Origin: JBCDAP01 sp038747915
GTDB lineage: Bacteria; Planctomycetota; Phycisphaerae; Phycisphaerales; UBA1924
Assembly (NCBI GenBank): GCA_038747915.1
Contig: JBCDJJ010000076.1
Location: 1 to 16,878 of the forward strand
Direction of reading: 5' to 3'
Length of the DNA: 16,878 nt
The position numbers and the translations under genes are program-made. The notes under the pieces were generated by a model, which ran no database searches, was not told the origin of the DNA, and saw only the letters and a list, made by a program, of their open reading frames with translations. This document shows positions 1 to 7,091 of the stretch, piece after piece; positions within the stretch are counted from its first letter, which is position 1; every line of letters starts with the position of its first letter.

Positions 1-49
1 AACTCGTCTCACCAGTCTTCGCGGTGGATCGACCGACTCCGGGACTTGC

Positions 50-152
50 GTGCCACTGGCGGCTTGCCCGCCAGTGTTCAAGGGCTTTGGCGTTCGCACT
101 GGTGGGCAAGCCACCAGTGGCACCCGCGACGAATTGACTTGGAACGCACTAG
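50..152. repeat. Paired REP-like palindromes, left copy
   Basis: Two hairpins face each other. The first has stem CACTGGCGG (54-62), loop CTTGC (63-67) and stem CCGCCAGTG (68-76). The second has stem CACTGGTGG (97-105), loop GCAAG (106-110) and stem CCACCAGTG (111-119). A 20-base spacer (77-96) separates them and a 33-base tail (120-152) follows. The hairpins are inverted copies of each other: 50-76 is the reverse complement of 97-123 apart from two positions, and those two changes are compensatory within each stem (a C-G pair in one, a T-A pair in the other). The element could fold as two short hairpins or one long one. Bases 71-152 recur exactly, inverted, at the right edge of the window. 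The layout resembles BIME/REP elements of other bacteria. It lies beyond the 3' end of cysS, which is transcribed toward it. What it does is unknown. Confidence 0.85.
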
Positions 153-200
153 AACTCGCGCGAGGAGAGCGCCTGGTGTGAGCCGGTGCCGTGGTCTGGA

Positions 201-217
201 GGATGCCGCGGGCATCC
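201..217. terminator. Small hairpin downstream of cysS, possible terminator
   Basis: GGATGCC (201-207), a three-base loop GCG, then GGCATCC (211-217) makes a perfect seven-pair stem about 110 bases past the cysS stop codon. No run of T follows on either strand, so it is not a classical Rho-independent terminator. It could help stop or protect the cysS transcript, or it may mean nothing. Confidence 0.25.
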
Positions 218-327
218 GAAGGCCACGCGCCTATCACTTCGATCGTCCATCGTCGTGTATCTACGGTCGTCGCCTTCACGCTGCTCAGACCACCGCACTG
301 CAGAGGAACACGGTTCTGAACGATGCT

Positions 328-1836
328 TCAGGCGAGCAGCTTCTCGGCCACCGTGCCGTCTTTGGTCGTCTGCACGTCGTAGCCAGCGTCGATGAGCTGC
401 TGACGGAGCGCATCAGAGGTCGTGAAGTCCTTGGTGCGCCTGGCTTCATCGATCTGTGCGCACAGGGCCTCGGCGTCGACGCCGGTGTCACCGCTGACGG
501 GCTCGGTGCTCGCCGGTTCGATCACGCCCAGCACACGATCGGCCACACGAAGGGCCGCTGCGGCTTCGCCCGGGTCACCGGTGTCACCGCCGAGCCATGA
601 GAAGACCGCTGCCAGCGCTTCGGCGATGTTGAGATCATCGGCCAGCGCCGCTGAGAAACGCGCGAGCATCGGGTGCGACAGGTCAACCTCGGCGTCCGCC
701 GGCGCCGCGTCGTCGGCGAACCGAGCCGCCGCGGCGCGCAGGTCCTGCACGTTCGCGGCCGACTCGCCGATACCTGCTTCGGTGAAGTTGAGGTTCTGCC
801 GGTAGTGCGCGCGCAGGAGCGCGAGCCGGAGCACACCGGGATCGACGGTGCGGCCGGAGCGCGTCGCTCGGCCCTCGAGCACATCCCGCACCGTGTAGAA
901 GGTGCCGGTGCGCTTGCTCATCTTCTCCCCGTCGACGAGCAGGAATCGAGTGTGCAGGAAGAACCGAGCGAAGTGCGCACACCCGGTCGCGCCGCGGCTC
1001 TGCGCGATCTCGCACTCGTGGTGCGGGAACGCGAGATCCTCGCCACCGGTGTGGATGTCGATCACATCGGCGCCCAGCACCCGGCGCGCGATCGCCGAGC
1101 ACTCGATGTGCCATCCGGGGTACCCACGGCCCCACGGCGCATCCCACTTCATCAGGTGCGACTCGTCGGGTTTCCACAGCATGAAGTCACCGGGGTGCCG
1201 CTTGTGCTGCTGGTGCTCCTCCAGCACGCGGCCGCCCATCCCCGCGCGCAGCTTCTCGAGCGTGTTGCCGGACAGTGCGCCGTACTCGGGGAACGACTCG
1301 ACGCTGAAGTACACCACGCCGTCCGGACCGACGTACGCGTGCTCGCGCTCGATCAGCGTCGAGATCATCGCCTGCATCGCATCGATGTGACCGGTCGCGC
1401 GCGGCAGGTGGTCCGGCTCGAACGCGGTCTTGATGCCGAGCACCTGCGCGTCGTCCACGAAAGCGTTCGTGTAGTAGTTCGCCACCGCGAACGGGTCGTC
1501 CGGATCTCCGAGCACACCCTCGGGCAGCGTGCCCGACTTCTTGTCCTCCTTGAGCCGGCGAGCCGCGACCTGCATCTTGTCCTCGCCCGATCCGTCGGCG
1601 CCGGCGTCGTCGGTCATGTGCCCGACATCGGTGATGTTCATCACCGACCGCACGTCGTAGCCCGCGAGCTCGAGCGTCCGGCGCACCAGATCGGCCGTCA
1701 GGAAGCTGCGGAAGTTGCCGATGTGCGCGAAGTCGTAGACGGTCGGGCCGCAGGAGTACATGCGGACCATCGGCGGATCGACCGGCTCGAACGCGTCCAC
1801 ACTCCGGCTCAGCGAGTTGTGCAGGTGGATCTGCAT
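328..1836 (-). CDS. cysS: Cysteine--tRNA ligase
   Basis: This cytoplasmic class I aminoacyl-tRNA synthetase charges tRNA-Cys with cysteine using ATP. The protein is 502 residues. The HIGH-type signature is HIGN at 38-41, the usual CysRS form, just after the CGPTVYD motif. The KMSKR loop is at 305-309. The four zinc ligands expected for the family are visible as C29, C246 (in GWHIECS), H272 and E276 (in FPHHECE). It is about 40 residues longer than the E. coli enzyme, partly through an Asp/Gly/Lys-rich insertion around residues 75-115, which I believe is a known variant. The frame is open upstream to 1890, but I chose the ATG at 1836 because MQIHLHNSLS is the normal CysRS N-terminus and a promoter-like sequence ends seven bases before it. 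It is divergent from hisI. Confidence 0.95.
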   Translation of the reverse strand: MQIHLHNSLSRSVDAFEPVDPPMVRMYSCGPTVYDFAHIGNFRSFLTADLVRRTLELAGYDVRSVMNITDVGHMTDDAGADGSGEDKMQVAARRLKEDKKSGTLPEGVLGDPDDPFAVANYYTNAFVDDAQVLGIKTAFEPDHLPRATGHIDAMQAMISTLIEREHAYVGPDGVVYFSVESFPEYGALSGNTLEKLRAGMGGRVLEEHQQHKRHPGDFMLWKPDESHLMKWDAPWGRGYPGWHIECSAIARRVLGADVIDIHTGGEDLAFPHHECEIAQSRGATGCAHFARFFLHTRFLLVDGEKMSKRTGTFYTVRDVLEGRATRSGRTVDPGVLRLALLRAHYRQNLNFTEAGIGESAANVQDLRAAAARFADDAAPADAEVDLSHPMLARFSAALADDLNIAEALAAVFSWLGGDTGDPGEAAAALRVADRVLGVIEPASTEPVSGDTGVDAEALCAQIDEARRTKDFTTSDALRQQLIDAGYDVQTTKDGTVAEKLLA

Positions 1837-1843
1837 CCCGGCG

Positions 1844-1872
1844 AGGGTAAAGGGTCGGACGTCGAGGGTCGA
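1844..1872 (-). promoter_or_regulatory. Putative cysS promoter, leaderless arrangement
   Basis: Read on the minus strand, TCGACC (1872-1867) is followed by a 17-base spacer and then TACCCT (1849-1844). These resemble -35 (TTGACA) and -10 (TANNNT) boxes. The -10-like box ends seven bases before the cysS ATG at 1836, about where transcription would start, so the mRNA would have almost no 5' leader. There is no Shine-Dalgarno sequence. This is inferred from sequence only. Confidence 0.45.
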
Positions 1873-1893
1873 GAGGCGGGCGAGCAGCATTCC

Positions 1894-1922
1894 TCGACCG
1901 TCGACGTCCGACCCTCTACCCT
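1894..1922 (+). promoter_or_regulatory. Putative hisI promoter, leaderless arrangement
   Basis: TCGACC (1894-1899), a 17-base spacer and TACCCT (1917-1922) form the mirror image of the cysS promoter. Six bases separate the -10-like box from the hisI ATG at 1929, again predicting a leaderless transcript. The identical spacing on both strands supports a promoter over a chance match. Confidence 0.45.
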
Positions 1923-1928
1923 CAGGCG

Positions 1929-2417
1929 ATGAACTACTTCGGACAGCGCCGTACCGTCGAGCAGGTCGAAGAGGCGAACGACCTGGCCCCCAAGTTCGAC
2001 GAGCGCGGCCTCATCCCGTGTGTGACCACCGACCACGCCTCGGGCGAGGTGCTCATGGTCGGGTACATGAACGCCGATGCCCTCGCCCGCACTATCGAGA
2101 CAGGTGAGGCCCACTACTGGTCACGCTCGCGTGAGGCGGTGTGGCACAAGGGCGCCACGAGTGGCCTGGTCCAGACTGTCGAGCAGATGCTCATCGATGA
2201 CGATCAGGACTGCGTGTGGCTCCGGGTGACGGTCGGCGGCAACGGGGCGAGCTGCCACGTGGGATACCGATCGTGCTTCTACCGCGCGGTGCCGACCGGC
2301 GGCGGCGCCGCGGGGCACCTCGGCGACAACGGTCTCACGCTCACCTTCACCGAGACCGAGAAGGTCTTCGACCCCAAGGCCGTCTACGGCGACGCCCCCA
2401 ACCCGACAAAGCTGTGA
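1929..2417 (+). CDS. hisI: Phosphoribosyl-AMP cyclohydrolase
   Basis: This cytoplasmic enzyme opens the purine ring of phosphoribosyl-AMP, the third step of histidine biosynthesis. The protein is 162 residues and carries the whole family signature: MVGYMNADAL (43-52), HYWSRSR (62-68), WHKG (72-75) and CHxGYRSCFYR (109-119). C109 and C116 correspond to the usual zinc-binding cysteines, and C95 is a candidate third ligand. The acidic metal-binding stretch, usually D-C-D-x-D, reads D-D-D-Q-D (90-94). The protein is a single cyclohydrolase domain, not the HisI/HisE fusion. No other histidine gene is nearby. The ATG at 1929 sits six bases after a -10-like box. Confidence 0.96.
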   Translation: MNYFGQRRTVEQVEEANDLAPKFDERGLIPCVTTDHASGEVLMVGYMNADALARTIETGEAHYWSRSREAVWHKGATSGLVQTVEQMLIDDDQDCVWLRVTVGGNGASCHVGYRSCFYRAVPTGGGAAGHLGDNGLTLTFTETEKVFDPKAVYGDAPNPTKL

Positions 2418-2503
2418 CAGTGGCCCCCGAACCGCGATGGATCACACCGCGCGCCTGGCGCACGCCCGCGGGCACACTCCCGATCCGTCAACGCCGCGTG
2501 TCG

Positions 2504-2842
2504 ATGCCGAGCGCCATCGTGCGGTCCGCGCTGGTGGGCCTGATCTGGCTTTATCGCCTGACGCTCAGCCCGTTGATCGGCGGCCAGTGCCGGCACATCC
2601 CGACGTGCTCCGAGCACGCCATCCGTGTCGTGCACGAACGTGGGCCCTGGGTCGGATCGATGCTCGCCGCCCGGCGCGTGCTGTCGTGTCACCCGTTCAG
2701 CACGCCGAAGTGCGATTCGGCAACGCCAGAGCGACCCGAGTCGGACGAGCCCACGGATTCAGGTGTGCGCGGGCACGCCAACACGTCGCCGCACCCATCG
2801 GGTTACCACGCTGAGCCGCATCCAGAGTCGCAGCCGGCGTAG
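2504..2842 (+). CDS. yidD: Membrane protein insertion efficiency factor YidD, divergent C-terminus
   Basis: YidD is a small membrane-associated protein thought to help YidC insert proteins into the inner membrane. The core is clear: an N-terminal amphipathic stretch ending LYRLTLSPLIG, then CRHIPTCSEHAI, and RRVLSCHPF at the end of the domain. The three conserved cysteines are present. The usual closing motif GGxDPVP is missing. Instead there is a hydrophilic tail of about 45 residues rich in Pro, Ser, Glu and His. The ATG at 2504 gives the normal N-terminal length (112 residues). The frame is open upstream to a GTG at 2414 that overlaps the hisI stop (GTGA), so a longer, coupled form is possible. 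The last 84 bases overlap the end of the minus-strand TPR gene. Confidence 0.82.
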   Translation: MPSAIVRSALVGLIWLYRLTLSPLIGGQCRHIPTCSEHAIRVVHERGPWVGSMLAARRVLSCHPFSTPKCDSATPERPESDEPTDSGVRGHANTSPHPSGYHAEPHPESQPA

Positions 2843-4108
2843 GCCCGCATCCTCGGAGTCGACCGAGAGCGCCTGCCGCAGATACGCGCGGGCCCGCGAC
2901 CACTGACGCTCCTGCATCAGGGCGTACGCCAGGTTGTGCAGCGCCCGCACGTTGCCGGGGTCGAGCCGCACAGCACGTCGTGCAGCGATCAGGCCGCCGG
3001 GTCGGTCGCCGCTCTCGAACAGGGCGAGCGCGAGCAGGTGCCACGCCTCGCCGCGATCGGGCAGGCGGTCGCACAGCACACGCAGCACTTTCACCGCGTC
3101 TCGGTGCAGCCGAACATCGAGCAGCAGCTCCGCGAGGTCACGCACGTCATCGTCCGGGAAATCACTCTCTCGATGCCAGAGCGTGTCGAGTTCGTGGCGG
3201 AGCAGCCGGCGGGCCGCGAGCAGCTCGCCTCGTCGCACGTGCAGCTCCGCGAGACGGCGACGCACCTCGGGGAACGATTCGTCGAGCCGGAGCACCAATC
3301 CGAAGGCCGCTTCAGCCTCCTTGAGTCGATGCTGACGCAGCGCCAGATCGCCGAGACAGAAGTGTGCCTCGGTGTTGTCTGCCTCGATCTCGAGCACCCG
3401 GCGAAACTTCTCGCCCGCTTCGGCCAGGCGGTTCATGTCGACCAGGAGGCACCCGAGGTCGAGCAGCGTGTCCACATCGCCCGGCGCATCGCGCAGCTCC
3501 CGCAGGTACAGCTGGCGGGCCCGCTCGTGCCGGCCCGTCCGCGTCATCGCCTCGGCGAGGCGGGCGTGGACGCGCGGGAGCGAGGGGTCGAGCGTCGATG
3601 CCTCGCGGAGGCAGTAGGCCGCTCGATCGTTCTCCCCGCGGTCCAGCAGGCTCTCGGCGATGTTGGCGTACGCCAGGGCATGATCACCCGGACGCTGGAG
3701 GGACTCGTAGAAGGCCAGCTCCGCCTCCTCGTGGTGCCCGAGCGCTGACTTCGCCTCGATCTGCCAGATCAACGCCTCGGAGGCGTGGTCGTCGGACAAA
3801 GCGGCGGCTCGCTCCAGCCATCCGATCGCGGACTCGTGCCGACCCGCGCGAACCGCCGTCGAGCCAAGTAGTGTGAGCACCTGCGGATCGTCCGGCGCGA
3901 GTTCGTTGGCTCGGCTGAGCGACTCCATCGCGGCGTCGAACCGGCCCGCAGCCTCCTGGGTCAGCCCGAGGTTGAAGTACCACTCGGGTCGGTCCGGATT
4001 GATTGATAACGCTTCGCGGAGCTCATGCTCGGCCTCCGCCCACCGACCGGCCTCGTAGTGCTCGTGGGCCCGCTCAACGTGCTGCTCGGCTTCGTACCAG
4101 TCGTTCAT
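2759..4108 (-). CDS. TPR-repeat protein
   Basis: The 449-residue protein is made almost entirely of tetratricopeptide repeats, helix pairs that act as protein-binding scaffolds. Typical TPR signatures include AGRWAEAEHELREALSINPD (20-39), WYFNLGLTQEAAGRFDAAME (43-62) and, near the end, ALHNLAYALMQERQWSRARA. About ten units are discernible. It has no signal peptide from the chosen start, so it is probably cytoplasmic. The C-terminus is strongly basic. The frame is open to 4216, but the extra residues are low complexity, and the ATG at 4108 starts directly before the first repeat. It overlaps yidD tail to tail by 84 bases and is divergent from the exported protein gene at 4233. The binding partner cannot be told from the sequence. 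Confidence 0.85.
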   Translation of the reverse strand: MNDWYEAEQHVERAHEHYEAGRWAEAEHELREALSINPDRPEWYFNLGLTQEAAGRFDAAMESLSRANELAPDDPQVLTLLGSTAVRAGRHESAIGWLERAAALSDDHASEALIWQIEAKSALGHHEEAELAFYESLQRPGDHALAYANIAESLLDRGENDRAAYCLREASTLDPSLPRVHARLAEAMTRTGRHERARQLYLRELRDAPGDVDTLLDLGCLLVDMNRLAEAGEKFRRVLEIEADNTEAHFCLGDLALRQHRLKEAEAAFGLVLRLDESFPEVRRRLAELHVRRGELLAARRLLRHELDTLWHRESDFPDDDVRDLAELLLDVRLHRDAVKVLRVLCDRLPDRGEAWHLLALALFESGDRPGGLIAARRAVRLDPGNVRALHNLAYALMQERQWSRARAYLRQALSVDSEDAGLRRLRLWMRLSVVTRWVRRRVGVPAHT

Positions 4109-4172
4109 CTCTGCGCCCGCCTCTGCGCCCGACCAACAACCCCCGAGATCAGCAACCAAGCCGACGACAGAG

Positions 4173-4182
4173 ACTATAGCTT
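4173..4182. promoter_or_regulatory. Possible shared -10 region of divergent genes
   Basis: The 124-base gap between the TPR gene and the exported-protein gene is GC-rich except around the palindrome CTATAG (4174-4179). On the minus strand it reads TATAGT, a good -10 box 64 bases before the TPR start. On the plus strand TAGCTT (4177-4182) could serve the exported-protein gene. I see no convincing -35 box on either side. Confidence 0.25.
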
Positions 4183-4232
4183 GGGTCCCGAGCGCCGCCT
4201 GCCCGATCCCGGGCATTCCTCATGGAGAACCC

Positions 4233-5714
4233 GTGCCGAGGTCCGATCTTTCACCTCCGATGAGCGCGTCTGCGACGAAGTGGCTCTCGGCCCTGGTCCT
4301 GGGGCTGGCGGCCCTTCTTACGGCCGCTCCCGCGGTGTCTCAGGCGGCTCCGGCGGACGAGATGACCGAGCCGCCGGCCGCGGCGCACGAGCTGGCACGT
4401 GTCTACGAGCGCCTGTTCGATCGAGTGCCCGTCGCCGACCGCACGGGGCTGCTCGTCGAGATGCTCGAGAGCGAGCACACGCCCGTGGTCGAGGCCGCGA
4501 TCGCCCTCGCAACCCGTTTGCTGCTTGACGCTGAGCCGGTTGAGGAGGCCGTGACCCAGGCGACCATCGCTCAGCTTCAGCACCCCGCGGCCGGTGTCCG
4601 ATCTGCCTCGGTCCGGCTGCTCGCGGTGCTCGACCCCGCCCAGGCGGTGGCGCCGGTGATGAGCGTGTTCGAGGAGGAGGACTCGCCCGACGCTGCAGCG
4701 GCCCAGATGGTGTTCCTGGCGGCGGTCGGCGACAACGGGGAACCCACCGGCCCGCGAGGGGCGCCCATGCGAGCCCTAACGCAGGCGGGCACGAAGTGGC
4801 TCGGCTCGCCCGAGCCCGCGTCCAGCGCCGCGGCTGCCCTGTTGGTCTCATGGTGGGACCGGATGCACGTCCCCGTCGATTCGGTGGACTCGTGGGTCGA
4901 TCCTGACCTCATCCACGTCCCGCTGGCGCCGTCGCATATAACACTGCTCGATCTTCTTGGACACGACGAACTCGTTGCCGAGCACCTTCGGAGCGAGCGC
5001 CAGGATACGGCGGTGCGCGCCGCCGAGGTGCTCGCGGCGGAGCCGGCGTGGCTGGACCGGGTGGTCGACGCGGCACGGGAGCGTTCCGCGCTCGTGCCCG
5101 CCGCGGTTGATGGGCTCATTCGCCACCGCCCCGAAGCAGAGAGCCACGCCCTGGTGGCCGAACTCACCGCCACCCTCGAGCAGGCTCGGGCTGCTGAATT
5201 CTGTCGCATTTTTGCGGCCGCACTCCCACCCAACGAGCTCGAGCTGGTGCTTCTGGGGATCGACGATCCCGAGCGGAGCCTCGATCTCGCCGGCACGCTC
5301 ATCGACACCGAAACGGGCGAAGACCAGCCTCATCCACTCGCGCAACCGGCGCGGGGCCCGCTTGTCCGGCTCCTGATGGAGCGAGCGCTCGAAGCCGGCC
5401 ACCCTCACCGGGCCCTCGACATCGCCGAGAAGCTCCCACTCGATCGCCGCACCGGCCCGATCGCCCACGACGAGGTGATCGCGCTCGTTCAACTCGGCCG
5501 TTTCGACGATGCAGCGGCCCGCTCGCGGCAGGCCGAAGTTCGGTGGACGGCGTGGCGGCGCGCGGCCCAAACACTTGAGCCACTCCCCGCGGAGGCCGTC
5601 GCTCAGGCCTTCCGCGTGGCCTACGACCTGTCGACCCTGCCCGATGACGCCCTGCGATGGCTCGACGCCCTTGCGCCGCCGGTGACCGGTGAGCCGTTGC
5701 CACCCGACGCCTGA
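4233..5714 (+). CDS. Exported alpha-helical repeat protein, function unknown
   Basis: I do not recognise a named family. The 493-residue protein has a signal peptide: a Lys at residue 16, then a hydrophobic stretch WLSALVLGLAALLTAAPAV, with likely cleavage after SQA. It should therefore be periplasmic or otherwise outside the cytoplasm. The rest is Ala/Leu/Glu-rich helix pairs with HEAT-like phrasing, such as HPAAGVRSASVRLLAVLDP and TAVRAAEVLAAEPAWLDRV, and TPR-like pairs near the end (AGHPHRALDIAEKLP, LGRFDDAAARSRQAE). No catalytic motif is visible. I chose the GTG at 4233 because GGAG lies five bases upstream. The ATG at 4260 is an alternative that keeps the signal peptide. It converges on the SpoIID-type gene with only six bases between the stop codons. 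Confidence 0.82.
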   Translation: MPRSDLSPPMSASATKWLSALVLGLAALLTAAPAVSQAAPADEMTEPPAAAHELARVYERLFDRVPVADRTGLLVEMLESEHTPVVEAAIALATRLLLDAEPVEEAVTQATIAQLQHPAAGVRSASVRLLAVLDPAQAVAPVMSVFEEEDSPDAAAAQMVFLAAVGDNGEPTGPRGAPMRALTQAGTKWLGSPEPASSAAAALLVSWWDRMHVPVDSVDSWVDPDLIHVPLAPSHITLLDLLGHDELVAEHLRSERQDTAVRAAEVLAAEPAWLDRVVDAARERSALVPAAVDGLIRHRPEAESHALVAELTATLEQARAAEFCRIFAAALPPNELELVLLGIDDPERSLDLAGTLIDTETGEDQPHPLAQPARGPLVRLLMERALEAGHPHRALDIAEKLPLDRRTGPIAHDEVIALVQLGRFDDAAARSRQAEVRWTAWRRAAQTLEPLPAEAVAQAFRVAYDLSTLPDDALRWLDALAPPVTGEPLPPDA

Positions 5715-5720
5715 GCACCG

Positions 5721-7067
5721 TCACTCGGTGTACCAGCTTGTCAGCTCGCTGCCAGGATAAAAGTGCGCGAGTATGTCCAGATAGTTCGACCCACGGATCG
5801 CCATGCCCTGCGCGCCGAATTGCGACATGCCCACACCGTGGCCGTGCCCGCGGCCGTCGATCTCGAGCCGTGATCCGGTCACCCGGAATGCCAGGTCGCC
5901 CGAGTGGAGCCGGGCCTTCGCCTCGACTCTGGGTATCCCAGACGCCGCGTAGTTGCCCGCAATCCGCATGTGCTCGGCCGCGAGCTCGAACGATCGCCCG
6001 GCGCGGTCGCGCACCGTGTAACGCGTGGGGCGGCCAGCGGCGTTGCGCGCCGCGATGTCGATCCGATCGATCGATTCGAGACGCGCGATCGAGAATCCTT
6101 CGCGCGTGCCGTAGGCCGCGATCCGCCTGGCGAACGTGGTGAGGTTGCGGGTGACCGTCCACCGGGCGCGCGGCGCGTCGTCGTCGAAGGTCGCCCGGTG
6201 ACCCGCTTGGAGCGGTTCGGCAGCGTTGAACGCGAACCGGCCGGTCGTCGGCCAGCTGTCCGCTGCGCCCGCGACGCGGCCGCCCGCGGTGGAGCTGTAG
6301 TAGGTCCGCAGGAGCTCGCCGTCGTGGGTGAGCACCTCGCCGAGCGTGTCGAGCACAGCCTGGTGGGCCACCGCGCGATCGGTCCACCCGGTGTAGGCCT
6401 GGTTGGCGGTCGTGGACACGAGGTCGTAGTGCAGACCCGAGCGGTGCGCGCGCCGGCGGGCGATCTCGTGCAGCGCGTACGACCGGGCTGCGACCGCCTG
6501 GGCGCGATATGCCTGCGGATGCCAGTGGCTGTAGAGTTCGCGTGCGAGGACGCCGGGGAGGTACGACTCCACCGAGAGATGCTCAACAAGGTCAAAGGTG
6601 CCGGGCTCTGTCTCGCGGGCGTGCGCCCAGAGTTCACCGACGAAGGTCGCCTCGTCGACGCGGAGCGGATTGCCCGGCGTCAGCGCCCGCACAACAAGCG
6701 GGCCGCTCGTTCCGACGCGGCGCGATCCACCACCCCCGTCTTCGATGACCCATCCGGTGTCTCGCAGCCTGAGGTGCCCGCCGCGAGCGAGTGTGATCAT
6801 CGTGCCGCCGTCGGCCGGCCGAGCCACACCGGCGGATCCAATATGAAGCGTGTCCAGACCGGCGCCGACACGCACCCGCACGGTCGGTTCGCCCGCGCCG
6901 GGTATGCGCTCGTAGAGGCTCGGCCCGGTTCGCCCGGTGCTCACGAGTGAGCAGGAGCCCACCGCGAGCGCCGCCATGATCCCAAGGACCGCGAGCACAG
7001 CGAGCGCGAACGTGTGCGCCGGGGGGGTGTGCCCTCGGGAGGGCGCGGTCGACGGTGCCTCCTGCAT
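5721..7067 (-). CDS. SpoIID/LytB domain protein, membrane-anchored
   Basis: SpoIID is a peptidoglycan lytic transglycosylase of sporulation, and LytB-type relatives modify or activate cell-wall hydrolases. The 448-residue protein has a hydrophobic segment (about 20-38) ending in VGSC, a possible lipobox with C39 as the lipid-bearing residue. The SpoIID core starts at VESYLPGVLARELY (167-179), where E177 matches the catalytic glutamate of SpoIID, followed by AQAVAARSYAL. The C-terminal signature GHGHGVGMSQFGAQGMA is intact. It should act in the periplasm on peptidoglycan, probably on glycan strands without side peptides. The organism need not sporulate, as these proteins occur in many non-sporulating bacteria. 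It lies 24 bases after the TPR/alpha-CTD gene on the same strand, so the two are probably cotranscribed. Confidence 0.88.
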   Translation of the reverse strand: MQEAPSTAPSRGHTPPAHTFALAVLAVLGIMAALAVGSCSLVSTGRTGPSLYERIPGAGEPTVRVRVGAGLDTLHIGSAGVARPADGGTMITLARGGHLRLRDTGWVIEDGGGGSRRVGTSGPLVVRALTPGNPLRVDEATFVGELWAHARETEPGTFDLVEHLSVESYLPGVLARELYSHWHPQAYRAQAVAARSYALHEIARRRAHRSGLHYDLVSTTANQAYTGWTDRAVAHQAVLDTLGEVLTHDGELLRTYYSSTAGGRVAGAADSWPTTGRFAFNAAEPLQAGHRATFDDDAPRARWTVTRNLTTFARRIAAYGTREGFSIARLESIDRIDIAARNAAGRPTRYTVRDRAGRSFELAAEHMRIAGNYAASGIPRVEAKARLHSGDLAFRVTGSRLEIDGRGHGHGVGMSQFGAQGMAIRGSNYLDILAHFYPGSELTSWYTE

Positions 7068-7091
7068 CGCCCGCGTGCTCCGACGTGGTGA

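Larger units (their letters stand above)
1..327. other. Gene-free left edge
   Basis: No gene is supported here. A long open frame on the plus strand crosses the repeat and runs antisense into cysS, and I treat it as a high-GC shadow. Apart from the paired-palindrome repeat, the only structure I see is a small perfect hairpin at 201-217. No tRNA-like cloverleaf and no hairpin followed by a T-run was found. Confidence 0.6.
1844..1922. repeat. Long inverted repeat filling the cysS-hisI gap
   Basis: The left arm is 1844-1873 and the right arm is 1893-1922. They are 30 bases each, matching at 28 of 30 positions as reverse complements, with a 19-base centre. The arms end seven bases before the cysS start codon and six before the hisI start codon, so both genes have almost the same sequence upstream. 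Motifs such as GACGTC and TCGACC occur in each arm. It may be a pair of mirrored promoters, a symmetrical regulator site, or a dispersed palindromic repeat. The first reading is developed in the promoter entries. Confidence 0.85.

Noticed and set aside
50..123. CRISPR-like array from two palindromic units
   Set aside because: Only two units are present, in inverted orientation, with one 20-base spacer that is itself repeated at the far end of the window. There is no cas gene.
673..1932. Long open frame antisense to cysS
   Set aside because: It is fully antisense to a strongly conserved synthetase. It has no recognisable domain, and an Arg/His/Val-rich composition typical of shadow frames in high-GC DNA.
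4222..4263. Thirteen-residue leader peptide whose stop overlaps the ATG at 4260
   Set aside because: ATG at 4222 followed by TGA at 4261-4263 could be an attenuating leader, but it has no run of a regulatory amino acid and no ribosome-binding site. The GGAG inside it better serves the GTG at 4233.
5299..6387. Long open frame on the minus strand across the exported protein and SpoIID-type genes
   Set aside because: It crosses two convergent real genes and its translation is Arg/Gly/Pro-rich with no domain.
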